From assembly GCF_019100565.1 (NCBI RefSeq), contig NZ_JAHRID010000006.1:62001-126000 (forward strand): a DNA stretch of 64,000 nucleotides. Direction: 5' to 3'. This document shows positions 11,259-19,304 of this stretch, in pieces. Below the pieces are notes generated by a model. It worked only from the letters and a program-made list of their open reading frames with translations, made no database searches and was not told where the DNA came from. Numbering within the stretch: position 1 is the stretch's first letter; each line of letters begins with the position of its first letter. The stretch is from Arsukibacterium indicum. GTDB taxonomy: Bacteria > Pseudomonadota > Gammaproteobacteria > Enterobacterales > Alteromonadaceae. A program made the position numbers and the translations under genes.

Positions 11259-11452
11259 TGGCAGAAACCAAGCCCGGAACCTGGCAGGTCATTAAAGCAG
11301 TGCTTGGTGCATTTATTGGTGTTCAGTCAGAACAGCAGCGCCAACTCGACTTCCAAACCAAAAGCGTTGTTCCATATATCGTAGTCGGTGTTATTACAGC
11401 GTTATTGTTCGTTGCAATTCTGCTGGTAACGGTAACTCTGGTATTGGCTTAA
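11258..11452 (+). CDS. DUF2970 small membrane protein
   Basis: A 64-residue protein of the DUF2970 type: an amphipathic TWQVIKAVLGAFIGVQSE start, a charged RQLDF stretch and one strong C-terminal transmembrane helix (VVPYIVVGVITALLFVAILLVTV). The family is widespread in gamma- and betaproteobacteria but has no known function. The start codon overlaps the stop of the upstream small gene. Its last 59 bases overlap the 3' end of dam on the other strand. Confidence 0.75.
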   Translation: MAETKPGTWQVIKAVLGAFIGVQSEQQRQLDFQTKSVVPYIVVGVITALLFVAILLVTVTLVLA

Positions 11453-12269
11453 TTGCCGGATACAACGCAAACAACTCTGCCACCTTACCTCTTCCTGCCC
11501 CATTCTGACTTATTGAACGGCCCACTTGAATGCTGTGTAATGCCGCTTGCTGGTAGATTTTACGGGTCCAGGTAGTATCGTGGTTACTTATCAGAACACT
11601 GTGCCCATCTCGCTGAGCCGATTCAGCCAGGTTAGCCAGTTGTGCCTGGTCATCAAGGTTGAAACCCTGCCGGGCATAGCTGGTAAAGCTTGCTGTCTTG
11701 CTAAGTGGCACATAAGGGGGATCGCAGTAAACTACTGCCTCGGGTTGCAATCTGGCAAACACCTGCTGATAACTCAGACAACTGAATCTGGCTTTTTGGG
11801 CCTTTTCTGCAAAGTAATACAGTTCCGCTTCGGGAAAATAAGGCTTTTTATAACTGCCAAACGGTACATTAAACTTCCCGGAAAGGTTATACCGGCACAG
11901 GCCGTTATAACCATGACGGTTTAGATAGAGGAATAACAGTGCACGCTGGTAGGGGTCAGTACTGCTGTTAAATTGCTGCCGAAAGGCAAGATAGCTGCTA
12001 CGCAAGTTGGCACTGTCACAAAACAGGCTGCTGGCGTCGGCAATAAAAGTATCAGCTTTGTGCTGCACAATTTGATACAGCTGGATCAAATCAGCGTTAA
12101 TGTCGTTCAGAGCATAACTAGGGTAATCAGTGTTCAGAAATACTGAGCCGGCACCGACAAAGGGTTCAACTAACTCTGCCCCGGGTGGCAGATGTTTTAT
12201 CAGTTCAGGTATCAGGTTGTATTTACCACCGGCCCACTTCAAAAAAGCCCGGTTACGTTTCAGATTCAC
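11394..12269 (-). CDS. dam: DNA adenine methylase (GATC)
   Basis: Methylates adenine in GATC, marking the parental strand for mismatch repair and replication control. A 291-residue protein with FLKWAGGKYNLIPEL at the N-terminus, the AdoMet motif FVGAGSVF (37-44) and the catalytic DPPY (183-186), all typical of Dam. I chose GTG at 12269, which gives the E. coli-like beginning (V/M)NLKRNRAFLKW and sits four bases after the damX stop. An upstream GTG at 12299 would overlap damX. The C-terminus runs about 24 residues past the AELFALY block, where I expect E. coli Dam to end, and its coding sequence overlaps the convergent DUF2970 gene by 59 bases. Confidence 0.94.
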   Translation of the reverse strand: MNLKRNRAFLKWAGGKYNLIPELIKHLPPGAELVEPFVGAGSVFLNTDYPSYALNDINADLIQLYQIVQHKADTFIADASSLFCDSANLRSSYLAFRQQFNSSTDPYQRALLFLYLNRHGYNGLCRYNLSGKFNVPFGSYKKPYFPEAELYYFAEKAQKARFSCLSYQQVFARLQPEAVVYCDPPYVPLSKTASFTSYARQGFNLDDQAQLANLAESAQRDGHSVLISNHDTTWTRKIYQQAALHSIQVGRSISQNGAGRGKVAELFALYPAIKPIPELPLPAELQRTITL

Positions 12270-12273
12270 CCGC

Positions 12274-13734
12274 CTAATCCTGCAACTCTGCTTCAGCACG
12301 GCTGCGCGCTAAGGCTTTAATTTCTTGTTGCGCCTGCCCGACCGGTTTAATAAACGGACCAGCGGCACGTAATGGCTCAGGCAACAACGCTCTGGCCTGA
12401 CGGGCGCTGCTAACATCTGGATAATATTGATCTACCAGAATTATCCATTGCAACTTACCCTGCCAGCTACGCCGATATACCATTATGTCTGTATCCGGGT
12501 AAGCTTGGATAAACCGTTCTAAAGCAGTTTCAGATGACAAAACCGCTAACTGCAACAATCTAAAATCAGGAGATAACTCCAGTAACTTCTGCTCCTGATA
12601 CAAAGCGCCAGCCTGTTTAGCAGCGGGTTCATTTGCTATGCCCTGTATCAGACGCTCCTCTGACTCTACAAGCTCACTCTGCCGGTCTATTGCAGGCTGC
12701 TCTGGCGTGGCAGATTCACCTACAGCTGCTTCTGTAGTGGTTAACTCAGACGTTGATTGTTCAGAATATGATTCACCAGTCATTGTCACTTCGGTTTGTC
12801 CGGCTAACTCAATACTAACCGGCAGTTCCGTTGCCGCAGTATGATCGGCACTGGAAACGTCTGGCTCAGTGTTGTTTGTTCGCTCGAGGCTGTTTGTTGG
12901 CTCAGGGCTGTCTGCTGGCTCGGAGCTGTCTTCTGATATCGGGTTTTCAACAGGCAATAGTGTGTTGGCTTGCTCTGGTATTTCTACACGGGTTGAATCA
13001 GGCTGCGTCAGTTCATTATTTACTGGATAATTCTGAGCAGTTTTATCAGCGCTGCCCGGGAATAACCAATACATGCCCGCTGCCACAACCAACAAAGCCA
13101 TAGCAGCTGGCAGCAACCAGATTGCCGCGCTATGACTCTTACGCTCCTCAGGCTTGACAATTGCACTATGCAATAAGTGCATATTGCCGCGACTCGCCGC
13201 AAATCGCTCAGCGACTGCCAGTGGATCAAGTGCTTTCTCTTTCAGTACCTGCCCTGCATCTTGCAACGTAGGAATATTGATACTTAAATTAAGCGCCATG
13301 TCAGCACAGGGTTCTGCCAACATATAAAACCCAAGACAATCAAGCTGCAGTAGCTGTTTACGGGCACTGCTGCTTAACAGATTAAAATTGTCGACAATTA
13401 ACACAAGTGGCAACGCACCAGCAACCGGCTCTGCCATCATAGCGGCCAGCGACGGTTCAGCCTGACGCTTACCAAACCAATGTTGCTGCAATTGTTTCTC
13501 GAGTTCTGACTCCGGCACACTGCCGTTTATCAGCGCGACATTTGCCAGTTCAGAGAAGAGCTCAGCCAACGCCAAGGCAAGTGTTGACTTGCCACTACCC
13601 TCCGCACCGACTAAACCAATGTTCTGAAAATCATTAAATGCCAGCTGAAATAATAGCCTGTTCAGTAACTCATGCTGCGATGGCAGCAAGTGACGCTGTG
13701 CTGCAAGTTTTTGCTGTAATACCGAAGTATCCAT
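12274..13734 (-). CDS. damX: Cell-division SPOR protein DamX with N-terminal ATPase domain
   Basis: DamX binds septal denuded peptidoglycan through a C-terminal SPOR domain. Here the 486 residues contain a cytoplasmic P-loop ATPase-like region with Walker A GAEGSGKST (43-51) and a possible Walker B LVLIVDNFN (110-117), one transmembrane helix (about 204-225), an acidic Ser/Thr/Pro/Glu-rich periplasmic linker, and a SPOR domain at roughly 395-475 (FRLLQLAVLSSETALERFIQAYP...). The linker carries a perfect-length 18-bp repeat. It overlaps aroB by one base and precedes dam by four, placing it in the aroK-aroB-damX-dam run. Confidence 0.88.
   Translation of the reverse strand: MDTSVLQQKLAAQRHLLPSQHELLNRLLFQLAFNDFQNIGLVGAEGSGKSTLALALAELFSELANVALINGSVPESELEKQLQQHWFGKRQAEPSLAAMMAEPVAGALPLVLIVDNFNLLSSSARKQLLQLDCLGFYMLAEPCADMALNLSINIPTLQDAGQVLKEKALDPLAVAERFAASRGNMHLLHSAIVKPEERKSHSAAIWLLPAAMALLVVAAGMYWLFPGSADKTAQNYPVNNELTQPDSTRVEIPEQANTLLPVENPISEDSSEPADSPEPTNSLERTNNTEPDVSSADHTAATELPVSIELAGQTEVTMTGESYSEQSTSELTTTEAAVGESATPEQPAIDRQSELVESEERLIQGIANEPAAKQAGALYQEQKLLELSPDFRLLQLAVLSSETALERFIQAYPDTDIMVYRRSWQGKLQWIILVDQYYPDVSSARQARALLPEPLRAAGPFIKPVGQAQQEIKALARSRAEAELQD
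12859..12930 (-). repeat. Four 18-bp repeat units in the damX linker
   Basis: Four consecutive 18-bp units, diverged but in register, encode hexapeptides of the type EPADSP, EPTNSL, ERTNNT, EPDVSS. They lie in the periplasmic linker between the membrane helix and the SPOR domain. Such in-frame units can change copy number without a frameshift. Confidence 0.75.
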
Positions 13735-14789
13735 TAACTAAAAACCTGCAACAATTCAGCTTCAGTAACATCGGCGAACAGCTTAGCGCTACCCAATGCC
13801 GGCAGTAAAACAAACCTCATCTGGCCGTCTTTAACTTTTTTATCGGTTTTCATAAACGGCAAAAAGTCTGCTATCTGCATCTGGTCTGGCATAGCAACCG
13901 GCAATCCGAAGGACTGCAGGACACTTCGTACTATATTTACCTGCGGCTCACTGAGCCAGCCACGGTGGGCAGACAACTCCGCCGCCATTACCATACCAAC
14001 CGCAACCGCCTCGCCATGCAGCCAATTGCCATAGCCCATAAACGCTTCGATAGCGTGGCCAAAAGTATGACCAAGGTTGAGCAGCGCACGATCCCCCTGC
14101 TCGGTTTCATCCCGACTGACGATATCAGCCTTCATCTGACAGCAATGGCAAATCATTTGTGCAAGTGTTTCAGGATGCTGTTGACATATCAGTTCGCGAT
14201 GTTGGATTAACCAGTCTAAAAACTGTGCATCACCAAGCAACGCATATTTGACAACTTCTGCCATACCGGCTGCAAACTCTCTTTCTGGCAGAGTGTTCAG
14301 GGTGACAGTGCTGATAACAACATGTTCCGGTTGTTTAAAGGCACCGATCATATTCTTGCCAAGAGGATGATTAACCGCCGTCTTGCCGCCGACTGATGAG
14401 TCTACCTGAGACAGTAACGTGGTGGGTATTTGCAAGAATCGAACGCCACGTTGAAAACAGGCAGCGACAAAACCGGTCAGATCTCCAATTACGCCGCCAC
14501 CAAGTGCAACCAGCAGCACATCACGCGACATACCTTTTTCAAGTAAAAACGACATGATGGATTCGAAAGAATTGAGCGTTTTAAAAGCTTCACCGTCTTC
14601 TATCAGCATATGGTGACAGGGGTGACTGAATAAGGCGCTGACCTGAGCTAAATAAAGCGGAGCTACCGTTGGGTTGGAAACAATAACAACTTGTCTGGCA
14701 CTTGCCAGTGACGCTGGCAAGGCTGTAAAACCGGTATTGATATCAATCGGGTAGCTGCGCTGGCCAAGTTGGACTTCAACTTTTTGCAT
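13734..14789 (-). CDS. aroB: 3-dehydroquinate synthase
   Basis: Converts DAHP to 3-dehydroquinate, the second step of the shikimate pathway, using NAD and a divalent metal. The 351-residue protein shows VALGGGVIGDLTGFVAA for NAD binding, PTTLLSQVDSSVGGKTAVNHPLGKN, and the metal-ligand blocks LNLGHTFGHAIE and LHGEAVAVGM. It is 19 bp downstream of aroK and overlaps damX by one base. The neighbouring order aroK-aroB-damX-dam is the classic gammaproteobacterial arrangement. Confidence 0.97.
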   Translation of the reverse strand: MQKVEVQLGQRSYPIDINTGFTALPASLASARQVVIVSNPTVAPLYLAQVSALFSHPCHHMLIEDGEAFKTLNSFESIMSFLLEKGMSRDVLLVALGGGVIGDLTGFVAACFQRGVRFLQIPTTLLSQVDSSVGGKTAVNHPLGKNMIGAFKQPEHVVISTVTLNTLPEREFAAGMAEVVKYALLGDAQFLDWLIQHRELICQQHPETLAQMICHCCQMKADIVSRDETEQGDRALLNLGHTFGHAIEAFMGYGNWLHGEAVAVGMVMAAELSAHRGWLSEPQVNIVRSVLQSFGLPVAMPDQMQIADFLPFMKTDKKVKDGQMRFVLLPALGSAKLFADVTEAELLQVFS

Positions 14790-14808
14790 TTGCAGCTCCC
14801 TTTTTGCG

Positions 14809-15327
14809 TTAAAAACCTAACTGATCAATTATCTGGTTTGCTACCGCACGGGCACTTTGTTCGTCGGTACGTACTGTGAAGTCAGCAATTTCTTCGTATA
14901 GTGGGTTACGCTCTGCAGCCAATCTTTCTAGCACTTCGCGCGGCGCTTCTTCAGTCTGCAACAACGGCCGGCGTTTATCACGTTGCGTTCTGGCCACCTG
15001 CTTCTCTATTGGCGTTTCCAGATAAACTACTATACCCCGCGCTGATAAACGGTTACGGGTTTCTTTACTGATCACCGAGCCGCCACCTGTCGCTAAAACG
15101 ATACCTTGTAATTCGGTCAAGTCGGAAATTACCGTTTCTTCGCGCACTCTGAATCCATCTTCGCCTTCAAGATCAAATACCCAGGCAATATCTGCACCGG
15201 TGCGGCGCTCGATTTCCTGATCTGAATCGTAAAAGTCAAGATGAAGCATGTCTGCTAAATGACGTCCGATAGTGCTTTTGCCTGCGCCCATCGGGCCAAC
15301 AAGGAAGATATTACGTTTTTCTGCCAT
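14809..15327 (-). CDS. aroK: Shikimate kinase I
   Basis: Phosphorylates shikimate at the 3-hydroxyl. A 172-residue P-loop kinase with Walker [10 protein letters not shown], the shikimate-binding DSDQEIE and the GGGSV loop. Its start [18 protein letters not shown] agrees with E. coli AroK. It lies 166 bp after pilQ; that gap contains a complex set of inverted repeats described separately. No strong ribosome-binding site is visible directly before the ATG. Confidence 0.97.
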   Translation of the reverse strand: MAEKRNIFLVGPMGAGKSTIGRHLADMLHLDFYDSDQEIERRTGADIAWVFDLEGEDGFRVREETVISDLTELQGIVLATGGGSVISKETRNRLSARGIVVYLETPIEKQVARTQRDKRRPLLQTEEAPREVLERLAAERNPLYEEIADFTVRTDEQSARAVANQIIDQLGF

Positions 15328-15382
15328 ATGTCGTAGTGCTAAATCAGCTTACTCAATGAAAAGTTGAATTCAAGGACCAAAA

Positions 15383-15482
15383 GGCTCCCGCGAAAATTTG
15401 AAGCGCTGAATTATGTCAGGAATGGCCTTTCGTTGGCAAGTTAAATCTGACTTTATGCGGGAGCCAGTGAACGACTCCCGCA
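15383..15482 (-). other. Three mutually exclusive stem segments between pilQ and aroK
   Basis: Read leftward (direction pilQ to aroK), segment 1 TGCGGGAG (15482-15475 complement) pairs with segment 2 CTCCCGCA in a compact hairpin with an 11-base loop. Segment 2, extended to GGCTCCCGC (15465-15457), can instead pair over nine perfect bases with segment 3 GCGGGAGCC (15391-15383), which is followed by TTTT. This is the geometry of an attenuator or a processing/termination site, but the second loop is about 65 bases, so the function is unproven. Confidence 0.45.
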
Positions 15483-15493
15483 TCAGAACAGTA

Positions 15494-17560
15494 TTACTGG
15501 CCTTCGGTCAGAATTTTTGGAGTAACGAAAATAAGCAGTTCATTTTTCTCATTTACATCACGTTTAGACCGGAACAAGGCACCGACATAAGGGATGTCTC
15601 CGAACATTGGAACCTTAGATACCGTTGACAATATCTGCTGCTGGTATATACCACCCAGCACAATCGTTTCGCCATTATCAACCAATACCTGAGTTTGAAT
15701 TTGCTGGGTATCGATCGCGGTAGCTGGTCCGGTTGGCGTCGCAACAGTTTCGCCACGGGTATTCTGGGTAATAACCAGGTCAAGAATAATCTTGTTATCC
15801 GGGGTAATTTGTGGCGTTACGGTTAAACTTAACACGGCTTTCTTAAATTCAACTGTTGTTGCACCACTTGAAGCAGCCTGCACGTAAGGAATTTCCACAC
15901 CTTGCTCAATCCGGGCTTCTTTCTGATTTGACGTGGTAATCCGCGGACTGGCAATAATTTCGCCTTTATTTTCCTGTTCAAGAGCTGATAACTCAAGATC
16001 AAGTAAAGTACCATCAGCCAAGCGCGCAACATGGAAGGCAATACTACCGGCCGGGTTCTGAACAGGCAGGTTAACATTCCAACGATCGTCCAGCGCCGGG
16101 AACTGACCTGTTGAAATAGCATTTGAGCCATTAGCATTACCCGATACGCCGCGGTTGCCACCACTGGTGCTTTGCTGGTCACTGAATCCCCAGCGAATAC
16201 CCAGTTCATCGGTAACGCTGTCACGCACGGTTACCATTCTCGATTCAATAAGCACCTGACGCACCGGAATATCAAGACGCTCGATCAGTTTGCGAACGCT
16301 TTCGATATTTTTAGCTGTGTCTTTAATTAAGATAGTATTGGTCCGTTCATCCACCACTACACTGCCACGGCTTGATAACAAAGTAGCATCCTTGTTAGCA
16401 AGCAGTCCTGCTAAATCACCTGCTTTGGCATAGTTAATGGTCAGATAATCTGAATATAACGGTTCAAGTTGTTCAACCTGTTGTTTCGCCTCTAACTCAC
16501 GTGCCTCACGAGCAGATAACTCTTCAGTTGGCGCAACCATCAGAATATTACCATCCATCCGCTTATCAAGGCCTTTAACCCGTAATACGATGTCCAGTGC
16601 CTGATCCCATGGTGTACCATCTAAACGAAGCGTGATATTGCCGGTAACAGAGTCACTGGTAACCAGATTAAAACCGTTATAGTCGGCGATAATCTGCAAC
16701 ACAGTCCGGATAGGAATATCCTGGAAGTTTAATGATATTGCCCGGCCTTTGTATTCACGACCACCGCCTAAAATACTGCGATTGGAGGTATCGCGCTCAA
16801 CGTTCAGGGTGAAAATGTTATCTATTTGCTGGTAGGTGTAAGTGAAAGCATCGCTGGTAGCAATTTCCAACCTGGCTGAAGCACCATCTTTAAAGGTTTC
16901 AATACCCGTTACAATAGTTCCAAAATCCATTACGTCCAGCTGATACAGCAACTCGTCAAGAATATCAGTATTATGAAATTCAACAATTAACTTACCTGCA
17001 CGCTCAGTCACGTCAACAGCAGCGGTGTTTTCACGCAGGAACACCAGCACCCGCCCTTCGCCTTTCTCACCACGACGAAAATCAATCGCTTGCAATCGGT
17101 TGATGTAAGTCGGCGTTACATCAGCGGCCTGACCTACCTGCTCCGCTGTCGGATTATCAGAAATGTGCATGTAAAACACATTACCGCGTACCCGTGTCCG
17201 GTATATTTTAAGGTAATCAAGGTAAATGGTAGATTTAAAACCTTCGCCAAGGAATTCAGATTTTATTCTTTTAACTCCGGCTTTATCGATTAAAACTTCT
17301 TCAAGCTTTTCTTCATAATCTGAATTATCAAAATATAATTCGATCCTTGCCGGTTCATTAAACACCTGAATACTTGGATCGGTGTAGAGATCTTCGTCGA
17401 AAATAAACTCGATCTCTGTTTCGCCGGTGAGCAAGGGGTTATACCGGACATCGTACAGCAATGGGACTGCCGCTGCTGGCAAGGCTAGCAACAATAACGC
17501 TGCCAGACAAAGCCGGGTGCCGGTGATTCCTCGTGAAATTCTTTTGATTATTTTATCCAT
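15494..17560 (-). CDS. pilQ: Type IV pilus secretin PilQ
   Basis: Forms the outer-membrane channel through which the pilus fibre leaves. A 688-residue protein: signal peptide (hydrophobic LCLAALLLLALPAAA), two AMIN-like domains in the first 260 residues, a secretin N-terminal region (ISLNFQDIPIRTVLQIIADYNGFN, short N0/STN type), an N1 repeat with RTNTILIKDT, and a C-terminal secretin domain with VEIPYVQ and VPMFGDIPYVGALFR. I moved the start to the ATG at 17560 because GAG lies six bases before it; a GTG five codons upstream has no such site. It is the last gene of pilMNOPQ, 18 bp after pilP. Confidence 0.95.
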   Translation of the reverse strand: MDKIIKRISRGITGTRLCLAALLLLALPAAAVPLLYDVRYNPLLTGETEIEFIFDEDLYTDPSIQVFNEPARIELYFDNSDYEEKLEEVLIDKAGVKRIKSEFLGEGFKSTIYLDYLKIYRTRVRGNVFYMHISDNPTAEQVGQAADVTPTYINRLQAIDFRRGEKGEGRVLVFLRENTAAVDVTERAGKLIVEFHNTDILDELLYQLDVMDFGTIVTGIETFKDGASARLEIATSDAFTYTYQQIDNIFTLNVERDTSNRSILGGGREYKGRAISLNFQDIPIRTVLQIIADYNGFNLVTSDSVTGNITLRLDGTPWDQALDIVLRVKGLDKRMDGNILMVAPTEELSAREARELEAKQQVEQLEPLYSDYLTINYAKAGDLAGLLANKDATLLSSRGSVVVDERTNTILIKDTAKNIESVRKLIERLDIPVRQVLIESRMVTVRDSVTDELGIRWGFSDQQSTSGGNRGVSGNANGSNAISTGQFPALDDRWNVNLPVQNPAGSIAFHVARLADGTLLDLELSALEQENKGEIIASPRITTSNQKEARIEQGVEIPYVQAASSGATTVEFKKAVLSLTVTPQITPDNKIILDLVITQNTRGETVATPTGPATAIDTQQIQTQVLVDNGETIVLGGIYQQQILSTVSKVPMFGDIPYVGALFRSKRDVNEKNELLIFVTPKILTEGQ

Positions 17561-17578
17561 GATATACTCGCACACCTA

Positions 17579-18115
17579 TCAATTACTCGTCATTGCTGTA
17601 TTTTCGACCATTTGAATCATGGTAGTCCGCTCTTTCCAGCAACCTGCCCCGTCTGGGATCAACTCTAACAATTCAACATGGGTAGGCTCTACTGTGATAA
17701 CCCGCCCATGAAATAAACCAACATAGTTATTCAACGTTATCCGGTGCAAAGTTTTATCAGACGCTTCAATTAACGCCCAGATATTACCGGTGTCACCCAG
17801 AGTTCCGCGCATCTTCAGGTTATCCAGTGCATATTTCTCCAACGGCTCTTTGCGTCGCCGCGGATCCGGATGCAGACAATCCTGAACCTGCAAGAATCGA
17901 TCCTGCACGGCTTCAGGTCGTGGTTCTGAGAAAGGGCTGCGGCTATTTTGTGACACATAGGCAACATGCTCAAACTCTTTCACTTCTGGCAGCGGCTCAA
18001 CTCTGGGCTGAGTACTGGCTTTTACAGAATCCATATGAGCCTGAACGTCACTCAGGTCATCGAAGCATCCCGTCAATAACGTTGCAACAGAGACCGCTAT
18101 GATGAGTTTTCTCAT
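17579..18115 (-). CDS. pilP: Type IV pilus assembly lipoprotein PilP
   Basis: A 178-residue lipoprotein linking the inner-membrane PilNO complex to the PilQ secretin. The lipobox LTGC places the acylated cysteine at residue 17. The mature part has the PilP beta-domain block (LDNLKMRGTLGDTGNIWALIEASDKTLHRITLNNYVG, quoted here only as a landmark in parts: LKMRGTL and HRITLNNYVG). It overlaps pilO by four bases and precedes pilQ, so it is translated from the same message. Confidence 0.94.
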   Translation of the reverse strand: MRKLIIAVSVATLLTGCFDDLSDVQAHMDSVKASTQPRVEPLPEVKEFEHVAYVSQNSRSPFSEPRPEAVQDRFLQVQDCLHPDPRRRKEPLEKYALDNLKMRGTLGDTGNIWALIEASDKTLHRITLNNYVGLFHGRVITVEPTHVELLELIPDGAGCWKERTTMIQMVENTAMTSN

Positions 18116-18711
18116 TGCGCAGTCTCCTTATAACGATAGGTTTTAGCCGTCACATTAAAACGTAACCGTTCATTTTCGGCCGTCTGAATTGAAAAGTCAT
18201 GCAAACTGACTATCCGTGGCAACTTAGCTACTTCACTAACAAAGTTACCAAACTGATGGTAGTCACCGACAACATCAATTTTAATAGGCAGCTCGGTATA
18301 AAATTCTTTTTCTATTTCCGGCTCCCAGTTTATCCGCAGGAATGTCAGACCGCTGGTAGTACCGACATAAGTGATGTCGTCAAGCAATCCCGGAGTTTCA
18401 TGGGTGGTTGGCAGCTGCTTAAGTAAAAACGAAAAAGTATTTTCCATTTCTACCATCTGCTGCTTATACAGATCAAGGTTAACCGCCGATGCATAACGCG
18501 TACGGTAAAGTTGTCGTAACTCTGTTTCTTTCTGTTTGGCGCTGTTAAGTTCGTCAATTTTGCTGTCAATCAACAGAAAATAACTTAGGGTTGCGACCAA
18601 CGCCGCCAAAATAATGGCGAAAATAACTTTAGCCGCAACGGGCCATGACCCCATGTTTTCGATATCAAGATCATTAATATCAATTTCAGATAAATTGAAA
18701 TTCATGCTCAT
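18112..18711 (-). CDS. pilO: Type IV pilus inner-membrane protein PilO
   Basis: A 199-residue bitopic inner-membrane protein that pairs with PilN. A short cytoplasmic N-terminus is followed by one membrane helix (about 25-49, VAAKVIFAIILAALVATLSYFLL in outline), a coiled coil (ELNSAKQKETELRQLYRTRY) and a ferredoxin-like domain with the family's LPIKIDVVGDYHQFGNFVSEVAKLPRIVSL region. Overlaps of four bases with both neighbours indicate coupled translation. Confidence 0.93.
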   Translation of the reverse strand: MSMNFNLSEIDINDLDIENMGSWPVAAKVIFAIILAALVATLSYFLLIDSKIDELNSAKQKETELRQLYRTRYASAVNLDLYKQQMVEMENTFSFLLKQLPTTHETPGLLDDITYVGTTSGLTFLRINWEPEIEKEFYTELPIKIDVVGDYHQFGNFVSEVAKLPRIVSLHDFSIQTAENERLRFNVTAKTYRYKETAQ

Positions 18712-19304
18712 CGTGCACCACCTCTCGCACTGGGTGTAACCGGCTCACTTTCCTGTACTGCTTCGTAGCCTTTCACCGTAAGATGCATTTTAAAGTTACT
18801 AAGTAACCGTGATTCATCTTTACCGGCTTCAATAAACTCCAGTAACGGACTATCAAGTAGCTCCGATTGCTCTGCATCCCGCAGCATTGTCGACAGCCGG
18901 TTATTAGATTCACTTCGGCCAACCAACAATAAATTTGAGCCTTTTTTCTCTAATTGTGTAAGATAAATTCCCGAGGGCACGACCCTGGCAATCTCAGACA
19001 TAATTTCAGTACCCAGATTACGGCTACCCTGCAATTGTTCAATCAGGCTCATCCGTTGTTGCAAACTGCGTTTAGTCTCGTTCAGGTTACGAATTTCAGC
19101 AATTTTCTGATCCAGCACTTTAATTTCGTTTTCCAGGTACCGATTGCGCTGGTACTGACCGTCAATCATGCTGCTGTAAACCATATTGATCAGGAAAAAA
19201 ACCAGAAAACTAAATACCGCCGTCATTGCCAGCAGGGTGACATACTGCTTTTGTTTTTCTTTGCGCGCAGCTTCACGCCAGGGCAGTAAATTTATATATG
19301 CCAT
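18708..19304 (-). CDS. pilN: Type IV pilus inner-membrane protein PilN
   Basis: A 198-residue protein whose cytoplasmic INLLPWREAAR start is the conserved peptide that docks into PilM. One membrane helix (about 25-45), a coiled coil with EIKVLDQKIAEIRNLNETK, and a periplasmic ferredoxin-like domain follow. It overlaps pilM by 13 bases and pilO by four. The presence of the INLLP motif together with pilM upstream makes the assignment firm. Confidence 0.94.
   Translation of the reverse strand: MAYINLLPWREAARKEKQKQYVTLLAMTAVFSFLVFFLINMVYSSMIDGQYQRNRYLENEIKVLDQKIAEIRNLNETKRSLQQRMSLIEQLQGSRNLGTEIMSEIARVVPSGIYLTQLEKKGSNLLLVGRSESNNRLSTMLRDAEQSELLDSPLLEFIEAGKDESRLLSNFKMHLTVKGYEAVQESEPVTPSARGGAR

Noticed and set aside
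11547..11924. Rightward 125-codon frame inside dam
   Set aside because: It is the shadow of the well-supported dam gene; it has no ribosome-binding site and no recognisable product.
18954..19289. Rightward 111-codon frame inside pilN
   Set aside because: Antisense to a conserved gene in an operon, with histidine- and phenylalanine-rich low-quality protein sequence.
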